Of a stretch of DNA of 64,000 nucleotides, positions 43,579 through 51,923 are shown one piece after another. The stretch spans positions 369,052 through 433,051 of the forward strand of contig JBMNJV010000004.1 in NCBI GenBank assembly GCA_050951845.1, read 5' to 3'. This stretch comes from UBA5436 sp050951845 (GTDB lineage: Bacteria; Bacillota; Clostridia; Saccharofermentanales; DTU023). Every line of letters starts with the position of its first letter. Position 1 is the first letter of the stretch. A program made the position numbers and the translations under genes. Below the pieces are notes generated by a model. That model was not told the DNA's origin. It searched no databases and saw only the letters and a list, made by a program, of their open reading frames with translations.

Positions 43579-43606
43579 CTAAATCTGTTATAATTCCGGA
43601 TTTAGG
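43579..43606. other. Small inverted repeat
   Basis: CCTAAATC and GATTTAGG are exact inverted repeats with a 12-base loop, between the acetyltransferase start and the phosphofructokinase terminator. No T-run follows directly; possible operator or part of a terminator region. Confidence 0.4.
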
Positions 43607-43615
43607 AGTTTAATA

Positions 43616-43647
43616 GAAAAAACCGAGATAAAACACTCGGTTTTTTC
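43616..43647. terminator. Strong terminator after the phosphofructokinase gene
   Basis: GAAAAAACCGAG and CTCGGTTTTTTC form a perfect 12-bp stem with an 8-base loop. T-runs on both strands make it bidirectional in form; on the minus strand it lies 27 bp after the phosphofructokinase stop. Confidence 0.9.
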
Positions 43648-43673
43648 ATAGTTTTAAATTAAATAATTATTTT

Positions 43674-44915
43674 TTATTTTTTTCCGGCTTGAACAAATTT
43701 GAGTTTGGCAAATCTCGGCAAAGAATCTTCTTTGATTCTTTCCGGTTCACCTTGAATCAAAGGCAAACAATAATCTACGAAATCATCGTTTACAAAATTG
43801 CCGGCTTCATTAATCCATTCACGCGGTACTTTTTGTTCAGTATTAGCAACTTCTGCCAGCGGGAAATGAGTTAATTCAATTTTCAAAGGATCATTCGCAA
43901 CGCGTTCAAAACCGATCATAATGTCTGTTTCATCATTTAATGCGGCACGAACGGCTTCTCTTCCCGCTTCAAACGTTCTTTCGACGTCAACTTCGGAAGA
44001 TAAATGAGCTCCGCATCTTTGCATCAGCGACAATTCAATTGCACGAACTTTAGTATTGATATGATTTTCAAGATGTTCTTTCAGAATTGCCGCAGCCCCG
44101 CCCATTTGTTTATGACCGAATGCATCAATTTTTACTTCACCGGCTAATTCAGGAATAAATTTACCATCTTTGGTTTGCACACCTTCCGAGAAGCAAACCA
44201 AGACTTTGCCTTTTTCATCAAAGATGCGTTTAACATCGGCAGTAAATTGATCTAAATCAAATTCAACTTCCGGTAAATAAATCAAATCAGGACCATAACC
44301 TTTATCAGCGGCAATTACTGAAGCTGCAGTTAACCAGCCCGCATTGCGTCCCATTATTTCAATTAATGTGATTTGACCTGTCGGATAGACCACTGAATCG
44401 CAATAAACTTCCATTACTGTAGTTGCAATATAACGTGCCGCCGAAGGAAAACCCGGACAGAAGTCGGTACCGTACAGATCATTATCTACTGTTTTCGGCA
44501 CACCGATTACTCGACAATCATAATCTTTTTCTTGCAAAAATTTGGAAATTTTATTGCACGTATCCATTGAATCATTTCCGCCGTTATAAAAGAAAAAGCG
44601 GATATTATATTTTTTAAAAACCTCTAAAATTCTTTGATAATCTGAATCATCGACATCCGGATCAGCTAATTTGTAGCGGCATGATCCTAAAATCGAAGCA
44701 GGAGTTTGCTTTAATAGTAAAAGTTCTTCTTTATCCTCTTGACCCATATCAAAGAAATCTTCATGCAAAACACCTAAAATACCATGATGTGCGCCATAAA
44801 CTTTTTCAATACGATCACCATTCTCCAGAGCTTCGATAAAAACACCTGCTGCACTGCAGTTAATAACTGAAGTCGGACCTCCTGATTGACCAAATATTAA
44901 ATTACCTTTTAACAT
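43674..44915 (-). CDS. pfp: Pyrophosphate-dependent 6-phosphofructokinase
   Basis: Uses PPi instead of ATP to phosphorylate fructose 6-phosphate, reversibly. The N-terminal nucleotide loop is GQSGGPTSVINCSAAG. GGNDSMDTCNKI has the Asp of PPi-dependent enzymes in place of the second Gly of ATP-type GGDGS/GGEGT, and PKTVDNDLYGTDFCPGF carries the PPi-specific Lys. MGRNAGWLTAAS completes the substrate site. 413 residues. TGGAGG lies 7 nt before the ATG. A monocistronic gene with its own terminator. Confidence 0.94.
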   Translation of the reverse strand: MLKGNLIFGQSGGPTSVINCSAAGVFIEALENGDRIEKVYGAHHGILGVLHEDFFDMGQEDKEELLLLKQTPASILGSCRYKLADPDVDDSDYQRILEVFKKYNIRFFFYNGGNDSMDTCNKISKFLQEKDYDCRVIGVPKTVDNDLYGTDFCPGFPSAARYIATTVMEVYCDSVVYPTGQITLIEIMGRNAGWLTAASVIAADKGYGPDLIYLPEVEFDLDQFTADVKRIFDEKGKVLVCFSEGVQTKDGKFIPELAGEVKIDAFGHKQMGGAAAILKEHLENHINTKVRAIELSLMQRCGAHLSSEVDVERTFEAGREAVRAALNDETDIMIGFERVANDPLKIELTHFPLAEVANTEQKVPREWINEAGNFVNDDFVDYCLPLIQGEPERIKEDSLPRFAKLKFVQAGKK

Positions 44916-45037
44916 TATGAAACCTCCAAATTGTATTCACAATTAATTTATAAACAGTTAAAACATTATAACATATTTCATAAATATTATGGACATAGTT
45001 AATATTCCAAAACTATAAATGATTAACTGTTATGGAT

Positions 45038-46426
45038 TTAACCTAAAGCTAAAATTATAAAGTTAGCAACAAATAATAAGGCAGAAACAATCAATACCGG
45101 ATGCAATTCTTTGAATTTTCTTTGAGCAATTTTCACCAGAATATATGCCAAGAATCCGAAAGCAATACCATAAGAAATTGAATAACTGAAACCCATGAAT
45201 ATTGCCGTAAAGAAAGCAGGAATTGCCTCGTTCAAGTCTTGCCATTTAATATCGGCAAAACTTGAAAGCATCATAATACCTACGACGATTAAAGCAGGCG
45301 CAGTTGCCGCTGCAGGTACAATGCTTGCCAACGGAGCAAAGAAAGATGTAATCAAAAACAGAATGGCCACGACAACGGAAGTTAATCCTGTACGTCCGCC
45401 TACTCCGATACCGGCAGTAGATTCAACATAAGTTGTTGTATTTGATGTACCGAGTACGGCACCGATTGATGTAGCGATTGAATCGGCAAATAAAGCTTTG
45501 TCTAAACGAGTTGAAAAACCCGCCTGTTCATACATGCGTTTTTCTTCTTCTGCAGTGAAAATTCCGGAAGCTCTGCCTGTCCCGATAAATGTACCGATTG
45601 TGTCAAAAGTATCGGATAAACTGAAAGTGAAAATTGTAATAATAGCCAGAATTGTTTTGTCCGCACCCTGATTGAACAATGATTGCAGACCATCCGGACC
45701 GAATGCCGCCAGAAAGGTTGTTTTCAATTCTCCGACTGCTTCACCGAAGGATATGGAAGTTTGAGCGTCCAATGAAGTAACACCGAACGGAATACCGATA
45801 ATTGTTGTCAGAACAATACTGATTAAAATAGCACCTTTAACTTTTAAGACCAAAAGAACAATTGTAATAACTAAACCGATTAAAGCAACTAACACCGCAT
45901 TATCTTTAAAGTTGGTCAGTGTCGGTAACAATTGAATAGAACCCTTTTCCGGCGCAGGATTGTTATAGATCAATCCGGAATTTATCAAGCCTAAATAACC
46001 GATAAAGATACCGATACCTCCGCCGATTGCATGTTGTAAGCTCTCCGGAATTGCTTTGATAATCATTTTTCTCACATTTGTGATGGTAATTAAAATATTG
46101 ATAACTCCGCAAACGAATACCATTGCCAAAGCTTGCTGCCATGTATAACCATATGCGAAAACAACAGTAAATGTAAAAAATGCATTTAAGCCCATTCCCG
46201 GTGCAACAGCATATGGTACATTCGCAAATAGGCCCATTACTAAAGTACCGATTGCAGAAGCCAGAATAGTAGCCAGAAATACTGCACCTTTCGGCATACC
46301 CGTTTCGCTTAACATAGTAGGATTAACTATTAAGATATAAGACATTGCAAAGAATGTCGTAATACCTGCCATCACTTCCGTGGAAACATTAGTTTTGTTT
46401 GCTTTCAATTTAAAAAGACTTTCCAT
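45038..46426 (-). CDS. NCS2-family purine (guanine/hypoxanthine) permease, AzgA type
   Basis: A 462-residue transporter with about 13 hydrophobic helices. Family landmarks are AGITTFFAMSYILIVNPTML, VAPGMGLNAFFTF, FSLSDTFDTIGTFIGTGRAS and LGTSNTTTYVESTAGIGVGG. This places it in the AzgA/PbuG branch that imports adenine, guanine or hypoxanthine with protons. ATG 46426 has GGGGAGG 5 nt upstream; an earlier in-frame codon at 46462 is unlikely. No purine riboswitch is visible in its leader. Confidence 0.93.
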   Translation of the reverse strand: MESLFKLKANKTNVSTEVMAGITTFFAMSYILIVNPTMLSETGMPKGAVFLATILASAIGTLVMGLFANVPYAVAPGMGLNAFFTFTVVFAYGYTWQQALAMVFVCGVINILITITNVRKMIIKAIPESLQHAIGGGIGIFIGYLGLINSGLIYNNPAPEKGSIQLLPTLTNFKDNAVLVALIGLVITIVLLVLKVKGAILISIVLTTIIGIPFGVTSLDAQTSISFGEAVGELKTTFLAAFGPDGLQSLFNQGADKTILAIITIFTFSLSDTFDTIGTFIGTGRASGIFTAEEEKRMYEQAGFSTRLDKALFADSIATSIGAVLGTSNTTTYVESTAGIGVGGRTGLTSVVVAILFLITSFFAPLASIVPAAATAPALIVVGIMMLSSFADIKWQDLNEAIPAFFTAIFMGFSYSISYGIAFGFLAYILVKIAQRKFKELHPVLIVSALLFVANFIILALG

Positions 46427-46501
46427 TACGTCCTCCCCGTTTGTTCTTCTCAAAAAACACATAATACAAATACTTTATTTTTTTAGAAGTAAAATAAAAA
46501 C

Positions 46502-46532
46502 GAGAAATGTCGAATAAAATTCAAAATTTCTC
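46502..46532. other. Inverted repeat in the permease leader
   Basis: GAGAAAT and ATTTCTC with a 17-base spacer lie between the possible promoter and the permease gene. The stem is short and A/T-rich; it may be a protein-binding site or chance. Confidence 0.3.
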
Positions 46533-46540
46533 AAAATATT

Positions 46541-46569
46541 ATTATAGCCGAATAAAGTATTCAGAGCAA
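46541..46569 (-). promoter_or_regulatory. Possible promoter for the purine permease
   Basis: On the minus strand TTGCTC (-35, three of six), 17-bp spacer, TATAAT (-10). The leader would be about 110 nt long. The -10 box is perfect but the -35 box is weak. Confidence 0.35.
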
Positions 46570-46586
46570 TTAATCACTATAATCTG

Positions 46587-48035
46587 TTAATTAAAATCCG
46601 TACCGCTAATCTCTGAAACAGAATATTTATCACGATACTTGTTAACTACTTCATCTTCTATATCAGCTAAGCTGCCGAGCTTTCCTGCATCGGACAATTT
46701 TGATGAATCGACATATATACCTGATCCGGGATAATTGATTAAATCTGAATAAATCAAAGCAATATACAGGTCAAGAGTTTCAGAATCATCCCCGTTACCG
46801 TCAGTAACAACTTTAGCTTGATAAATAAAAATCAGATTACTGTAATCACCGGTTATTTGATCCATCATTGAGGATTTAGGATAGAGAAGAACTACTTTTT
46901 CTAAATTTCCCACTGTAACAGTTTCCAATCTGGTATAAATTCCTTTTATGTACGCATAATCAGATTTGTAATCAGCCTGAATTTTCAAAATATAGTCTGA
47001 TAAATCTGCCTTCAAATCCGCCTTGCCTGTTTCGGATATGTCATCTAAATTTGATAAATATTGCGGAATAATATTTTCCGTCAGCTCATATTCACAACTT
47101 ACAGATCCGCCCGGTAAATTTTTTCCTGCCGCTTTCAGTCTGGGTTGATCAGCAGTAACTGTTATCGTAATTTTATCACCCAATTCCAAATCATAATCGG
47201 GTGAAACAGAATAATAAAAATATCCGTACAAATCATCCGGAAGTTTATTTTCGAGTATCATCGAAGCTTTTGGTGAAGCATCTTCAAATTGATAAGAAAA
47301 AGATTCAAATAAAATATCTTCATCAACTATTTCAAATTCCTCTAATCCTGAAACCGTATAAGTCAGTTCATCTTGATTCATTACGTAACCTTCTTCGACC
47401 AAAGATGCCTTATCATAATCCAGTTTTAAGGTTATGCTGTCTCCATTTGATAAACCTTGGCTTTGCTCGGAATACCCGTAATCATATTCCAATTTATTAC
47501 CGTACGAATCATAGATCAGATAATCAATTGATGTCATAACAGGAATCCCACCATCTACCTGTACATAGCCCTCACCGTTGTCACCGGAAAAAACAATCTG
47601 ATAGTAATCAAAAGGATCTAAAACTTCTAACTCGGGTAAAAAAGAAACTTGATACTCGAAAACTTTATTACTCAATTTTAATTTTGCATTTTTCGCTAAT
47701 TGTTCATCCTCTATAATTGTTATTGCAACAACATCACCATTCGATAAATTTTGGTTCGGTTCCGAAATTTTAAATTGCAAGGTATCGAAATACATATTTC
47801 TTGCAAGTATAGTATTTCCGTCTATTTTAGATTTTTTATCATTTCCGAAATTATTGATTAATGAATTCCTGTAATAATCGCTGATCTTTACTTCAACAGA
47901 ACCATAACCGTTGCCGCCGGTTTCTTTAATTGCAAGCAATTGAGAAGGATCAATTTTGGCAGTTTTGCTACAACCGCTAAAACATACAGCAAGCAGCGAA
48001 ATAATTAAGATAATAAACAATTTATGTTTCTTCAT
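46587..48035 (-). CDS. Predicted lipoprotein with three repeated beta-rich domains
   Basis: A 482-residue protein with a signal sequence and lipobox FSGC. The body carries three related segments of about 90 residues, each with a (L/S)NGDxVxITI-like strand pair: LSNGDVVAITIIEDEQLAK, LSNGDSITLKLDYDKASLVE and LELGDKITITVTADQPRLK. A C-terminal domain (about 340-470) is mixed alpha/beta. This repeat type is common in surface proteins of Clostridia, often beside zinc-ribbon proteins; the function is unknown. It has its own upstream space, and tRNA-Lys diverges from it. Confidence 0.75.
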   Translation of the reverse strand: MKKHKLFIILIISLLAVCFSGCSKTAKIDPSQLLAIKETGGNGYGSVEVKISDYYRNSLINNFGNDKKSKIDGNTILARNMYFDTLQFKISEPNQNLSNGDVVAITIIEDEQLAKNAKLKLSNKVFEYQVSFLPELEVLDPFDYYQIVFSGDNGEGYVQVDGGIPVMTSIDYLIYDSYGNKLEYDYGYSEQSQGLSNGDSITLKLDYDKASLVEEGYVMNQDELTYTVSGLEEFEIVDEDILFESFSYQFEDASPKASMILENKLPDDLYGYFYYSVSPDYDLELGDKITITVTADQPRLKAAGKNLPGGSVSCEYELTENIIPQYLSNLDDISETGKADLKADLSDYILKIQADYKSDYAYIKGIYTRLETVTVGNLEKVVLLYPKSSMMDQITGDYSNLIFIYQAKVVTDGNGDDSETLDLYIALIYSDLINYPGSGIYVDSSKLSDAGKLGSLADIEDEVVNKYRDKYSVSEISGTDFN

Positions 48036-48177
48036 TTGACTTTCTCCGTAACCACTTATTTAATTAATAATAATTATTGATTATACTTTTTTTATATTAT
48101 ACGATAATACGGTAAAATATTATGTCAGTTTAAAATAATTTCTTAATTTGCAGGTTTTATTTTTGTTTTTACTTTGA

Positions 48178-48183
48178 TATAAT
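48178..48183 (+). promoter_or_regulatory. -10 box for tRNA-Lys
   Basis: A perfect TATAAT 15 bp before the mature tRNA 5' end. No good -35 box at 16-18 bp is visible. Confidence 0.4.
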
Positions 48184-48197
48184 TTATAAGCTTTCAT

Positions 48198-48273
48198 GAT
48201 CCATTAGCTCAGCTGGCAGAGCACTTGACTCTTAATCAAGGGGTCCTGGGTTCGATCCCCAGATGGATCACCA
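48198..48273 (+). tRNA. tRNA-Lys (anticodon CTT)
   Basis: GATCCAT pairs perfectly with ATGGATC. TTGAC/ATCAA-type anticodon stem holds CTCTTAA, giving anticodon CTT. The D arm AGCTCAGCTGGCAGAGC and T arm GGTTCGATCCC are canonical, and CCA is encoded. 76 nt. It reads AAG. Confidence 0.97.
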
Positions 48274-48283
48274 TTTAATAGTT

Positions 48284-48323
48284 AAAAAGCCTTGTTCCAT
48301 ATGGTTCAAGGCTTTTTGTTTTT
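48284..48323 (+). terminator. Terminator after tRNA-Lys
   Basis: AAAAAGCCTTG and CAAGGCTTTTT form a perfect 11-bp stem with a 12-base loop, followed by more T, 11 bp after the tRNA. It could also serve the minus-strand nfnB gene that ends at 48439. Confidence 0.9.
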
Positions 48324-48438
48324 CGAATTGAGCGAGAACTTTTATATTTATGTCATACCGGTTTCCAGATTACATTTGCTTCATTTCTATTGCCGGGATA
48401 TGAAAAGTTCTTTATAAGTAACAATGTTAAACTACGCA

Positions 48439-49839
48439 CTATGCATTTTTGTTTTTGATGTATTCATCAATTGATGCTGCAGCAACTTTACCGGCACCGG
48501 CAGCTGAGATAACGGTAGCAGCACCGGTAACTGCGTCACCGCCTGCAAAAATACCTTCACGTGATGTTGCTCCGCTATCATCGACAACTATTCCGCCCCA
48601 GAAAGTTGTTTCTAAACCTTCGGTTGTAGATTTAATTAACGGATTCGGATTTGTACCTACTGACATAATGACTGTATCAACTTCAATATCAAACTCTGAA
48701 CCTTCAATCTCGATCGGACGACGTCTGCCTGATTCATCCGGTTCACCCAATTCCATTTGAATACAAGTCATTGCAACGACTTCACCATTATCGTCAGTTT
48801 TGATAGCCGTAGGATTATTTAAGTTTTTGAAGATGACACCTTCTTCCTGAGCGTGGTGAATTTCTTCCAGACGAGCCGGCATTTCGTCAAATGAACGACG
48901 ATATACGATGTAAACTTCATCCGCACCCAGACGCAATGCTGTACGAGCAGCGTCCATCGCAACATTACCACCGCCGACAACAGCAACTTTCTTGCTTCTT
49001 CTGATCGGGGTATCATAGCAGTGATCATATGCTGTCATTAAATTAACACGTGTTAAGTACTCATTCGCCGAGTAAACACCGACACTGTTTTCACCAGGTA
49101 TACCGAGGAATATAGGTAAACCGGCACCGGAACCGATAAATACGGCTTCAAAGCCATGTTCATCAAACAATTCATCAATCGTAATGGTTCGGCCGATTAC
49201 TGTATTCACTTCTAATTTAACGCCGTCAAGCTCTAATTGTTTAATTTCATTTAAGACAATTTCTTCCGGCAAACGGAATTCAGGAATACCGTAAACTAAA
49301 ACGCCGCCACCTATTGATAAAGACTCAAAAATGGTAACATCATAACCTAATTTCGAGAGGTCTCCTGCGCAGCTTAAACCTGCGGGACCTGCACCGATAA
49401 TCGCCACTTTATGGCCGTTCTTTTCGTAATTGTGTGGTTTGGGCTCGACATTTTCACGATGATAATCAGCAACAAAGCGCTCCAAACGACCGATCGCGAC
49501 AGGCTCACCTTTAATGCCGCGTACACACAAAGATTCACATTGGCTTTCCTGCGGACAAACTCTGCCGCAAATAGCGGGCAGAACATTGGTTTCTAATATT
49601 TTTTGATAAGCACCTTCAAAATCACCTTCAGTGATTAATTCAATAAATTCAGGTATTTTAACCATTACCGGACATCCGGCAACACATGGTTTATGTTTAC
49701 ATTGTAAGCAACGTGCGGCCTCTTCCTGAGCCATTTCAGCTGTATATCCGTGTGTAACCTCTTCAAAGTTCTTGGCTCTTTCTTTCGGATCTTGAGCTGG
49801 CATATCCACTTTAACCGGACTCATATTACGTTTTGCCAT
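48439..49839 (-). CDS. nfnB: NfnB-type / glutamate synthase small-subunit-like flavoprotein
   Basis: FAD/NAD(P)H oxidoreductase with two N-terminal [4Fe-4S] sites (CLQCKHKPCVAGCPV and CGRVCPQESQCESLC). It has two dinucleotide folds (VAIIGAGPAGLSCAGDL and VAVVGGGNVAMDAARTALRLG) and a C-terminal GIFAGGDAVTGAATVI. 466 residues. On its own this is called GltD/GltA-like, but the adjacent nfnA-like gene indicates NADH-dependent ferredoxin:NADP+ oxidoreductase, an electron-bifurcating complex. AAGGAG lies 8 nt before the ATG. The sulfide dehydrogenase SudAB is a close alternative. Confidence 0.88.
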   Translation of the reverse strand: MAKRNMSPVKVDMPAQDPKERAKNFEEVTHGYTAEMAQEEAARCLQCKHKPCVAGCPVMVKIPEFIELITEGDFEGAYQKILETNVLPAICGRVCPQESQCESLCVRGIKGEPVAIGRLERFVADYHRENVEPKPHNYEKNGHKVAIIGAGPAGLSCAGDLSKLGYDVTIFESLSIGGGVLVYGIPEFRLPEEIVLNEIKQLELDGVKLEVNTVIGRTITIDELFDEHGFEAVFIGSGAGLPIFLGIPGENSVGVYSANEYLTRVNLMTAYDHCYDTPIRRSKKVAVVGGGNVAMDAARTALRLGADEVYIVYRRSFDEMPARLEEIHHAQEEGVIFKNLNNPTAIKTDDNGEVVAMTCIQMELGEPDESGRRRPIEIEGSEFDIEVDTVIMSVGTNPNPLIKSTTEGLETTFWGGIVVDDSGATSREGIFAGGDAVTGAATVISAAGAGKVAAASIDEYIKNKNA

Positions 49840-49921
49840 TATATTTACTCCTTAATCTAAAATCTAAATGTTATCTAAAGTTTAAATGTTATATTATCTT
49901 GTCTGGCTGTTTTCTGATTTG

Positions 49922-50758
49922 TCATTTAATCCCCAGTTCAACACGGCATTGATGATCTAATTCTTGTTCTTGTTCAATATAAGAACGATTTCTTCTTGCC
50001 AAATCATCAAAGTCTACATCGAATCCATCAAATTCCGGTCCGTCTACGCAAGCAAATTTTAATTCTCCGCCAATAACAACACGGCAGCATCCGCACATTC
50101 CGGTACCGTCGACCATGATCGGATTAAGAGAAACCAAGGTCTTGATACCTTTAGGTTTGGTAAGGTTAACAACAGCTTTCATCATCGGAACCGGACCGAT
50201 TGCAACGACAAGATCATATTCGACTCCCGCTTCAATTAATTCTTCCAGTTTTTTCGTGACAAAGCCATGTTCACCGTATGAGCCGTCATCCGTCATCATA
50301 TAAAGATTATGAGATGCAGCGGCAAAATCATCTTCCAAGATAACAAGATCTTTATTTCTGAAGCCGACAATAACATCCACCTCTGTTCCCAGCTTATAAA
50401 GTTCAACAGCTGACGGATACGCTATAGCAGTTCCTACACCACCACCGATAACACAAGCTTTCTTGTAACCCTGAAGTGCTGAAGGAATTCCTAGAGGTCC
50501 GACAAAATCCAAGATTGTTTCACCTTCTTTTTTATTAGCCAAGACTCTGGTACCTTTTCCGATTACCTGGAAAATAATTTCAACAGTTCCCTCTTCCTCA
50601 TTAGTACCCGCAATAGTTAAAGGAATCCGTTCGCCTAATTCATCTACACGAAACATAATGAATTGACCAGCTTTTCCTTTTGCCGCAATCAGAGGAGCTT
50701 CAATAGCCATTCTGAACACATCTGCATTTAATTGTTCTTTTCTTATGATTTTATACAT
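49922..50758 (-). CDS. nfnA: NfnA-type FAD/[2Fe-2S] subunit
   Basis: Ferredoxin-reductase-like subunit of 278 residues. An FAD domain with RIPLTIAGTNEEEG (flavin-binding R-x-P-L-T) is followed by an NAD domain with CVIGGGVGTAIAYPSA and a C-terminal [2Fe-2S] site MVDGTGMCGCCRVVIGG ... FACVDGPEFDGFDVDF. It resembles PyrK and SudB, but its partner is the nfnB gene 83 bp downstream. TAGGAGG lies 6-7 nt before the ATG. Together the products probably interconvert NADH, NADPH and reduced ferredoxin. Confidence 0.88.
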   Translation of the reverse strand: MYKIIRKEQLNADVFRMAIEAPLIAAKGKAGQFIMFRVDELGERIPLTIAGTNEEEGTVEIIFQVIGKGTRVLANKKEGETILDFVGPLGIPSALQGYKKACVIGGGVGTAIAYPSAVELYKLGTEVDVIVGFRNKDLVILEDDFAAASHNLYMMTDDGSYGEHGFVTKKLEELIEAGVEYDLVVAIGPVPMMKAVVNLTKPKGIKTLVSLNPIMVDGTGMCGCCRVVIGGELKFACVDGPEFDGFDVDFDDLARRNRSYIEQEQELDHQCRVELGIK

Positions 50759-50829
50759 AGTATGCCTCCTAGTTTCTTACACTATTTAACTATTCCATTC
50801 TCAATTCTAACATAAAACACAAAAAATAA

Positions 50830-51606
50830 TTATATTAAACCGATTTTTTCTTCAATCCATAATATAAATGGATGTGGCAAGATACGTGCGACAATTCTGA
50901 TGAATTTTGCTGAAAGACTTTGAAGTGAAATATCCTTTTTGCGTTCTGATCTGCGCAATGCATTAGCTGCGACTATTTCTACTTTTTCCAAACCTAATCG
51001 CTTGATTGAACTTATTTCCTGTGGTTTTCCTGTATGTTGAAAAAATTCCGTTTCCATCGGATTTGGACAAACTGCTGTTACCGTAATTTGTTTAGATTTA
51101 AGTTCATTATTTAATGCACGTGAATAACTTAATACATAAGACTTGGTTGCAGCATACACTGCAAATTTCGGTTGAGGTAAAAAAGCCGCAACTGATGATA
51201 GGTTAAGTATTCTGCCTCCTATTGCCATAAATGGTATACAAATTGAACAAACTACAGTCAGAGCACGACAATTTAAATCGATCATGCAGGCATTGTTTAC
51301 ACAACCGATTTCTTCAACAGTACCTTTTTTTCCGGCTCCTGCAGAATTGATCAGAGTGTGAATTTGTACATTGTTCTGCTCAAGCTCTTGTTTTAATCTA
51401 TTTTGCCATAGTGAATCCGTAACATCTCCTGCAAGGATCTTTGTTGTTTTATTTAAGTTTTGCGATAATTCCTGAAGCCTGCTTTCACGTCTGGCACAAA
51501 GCCAAATTTCATCAATTCTCGGATCCGAGTCAAGTTGTCTTGCAAACTCCAAACCGATGCCGGAAGAAGCTCCGGTTATTACAGCTATACTTTTTTTCGA
51601 CGTCAT
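50830..51606 (-). CDS. Short-chain dehydrogenase/reductase
   Basis: A 258-residue SDR enzyme. The cofactor loop is VITGASSGIGLEFARQL, the catalytic Ser is in RILNLSSVAAF and the Tyr/Lys pair in YAATKSYVLSYSRALN. The PNPMETEFF segment is typical of the DltE-like/YqjQ branch. An Arg in LCARR after the second strand favours NADP(H). AGGAG lies 7 nt before the ATG. It sits downstream of the flavin oxidoreductase gene with a hairpin between. Substrate unknown. Confidence 0.9.
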   Translation of the reverse strand: MTSKKSIAVITGASSGIGLEFARQLDSDPRIDEIWLCARRESRLQELSQNLNKTTKILAGDVTDSLWQNRLKQELEQNNVQIHTLINSAGAGKKGTVEEIGCVNNACMIDLNCRALTVVCSICIPFMAIGGRILNLSSVAAFLPQPKFAVYAATKSYVLSYSRALNNELKSKQITVTAVCPNPMETEFFQHTGKPQEISSIKRLGLEKVEIVAANALRRSERKKDISLQSLSAKFIRIVARILPHPFILWIEEKIGLI

Positions 51607-51701
51607 TTTTTGCTCCTAAATCAGCTGCTATATATTTTAAAAATTTCTCTTGAAACTGACATTGCTAAATCACGGAAGCCATTTATACGAGATTTTAATT
51701 A

Positions 51702-51783
51702 AAAAAGATAACATCCCCTCTATGGTTAGGATAAAGCAGCGTTAATAATTACTACTAATTCCACCTAAAAAGGAGATGTTATA
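51702..51783 (-). terminator. Long hairpin downstream of the flavin oxidoreductase gene
   Basis: ATAACATC near 51708 and GATGTTAT near 51783 are exact inverted repeats that extend imperfectly inward (CCCCT/AGGAG), enclosing about 50 bases. On the minus strand the stem is followed by CTTTTTT, so it can work as a terminator. The rest of this 317-bp gap shows no gene. A regulatory leader of the SDR gene is the alternative reading. Confidence 0.55.
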
Positions 51784-51923
51784 ATAATATCACATTAAAT
51801 GTTTTATTCGCAGAAATTCTCATTTATATTATGAATTAACTGCGATCTATTTCCGGATAATGTGAAATCTCGTTTCCGATATTTTACCCATGTGTCAGTT
51901 TTCAGATAAAGTTCATTTTACGA

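Noticed and set aside
46427..46586. Purine riboswitch before the NCS2 permease
   Set aside because: The conserved loop sequences of the purine aptamer are absent; only an A/T inverted repeat is seen.
48439..50758. Glutamate synthase operon
   Set aside because: No large gltB subunit; the adjacent FAD/[2Fe-2S] subunit fits NfnAB (or SudAB) better.
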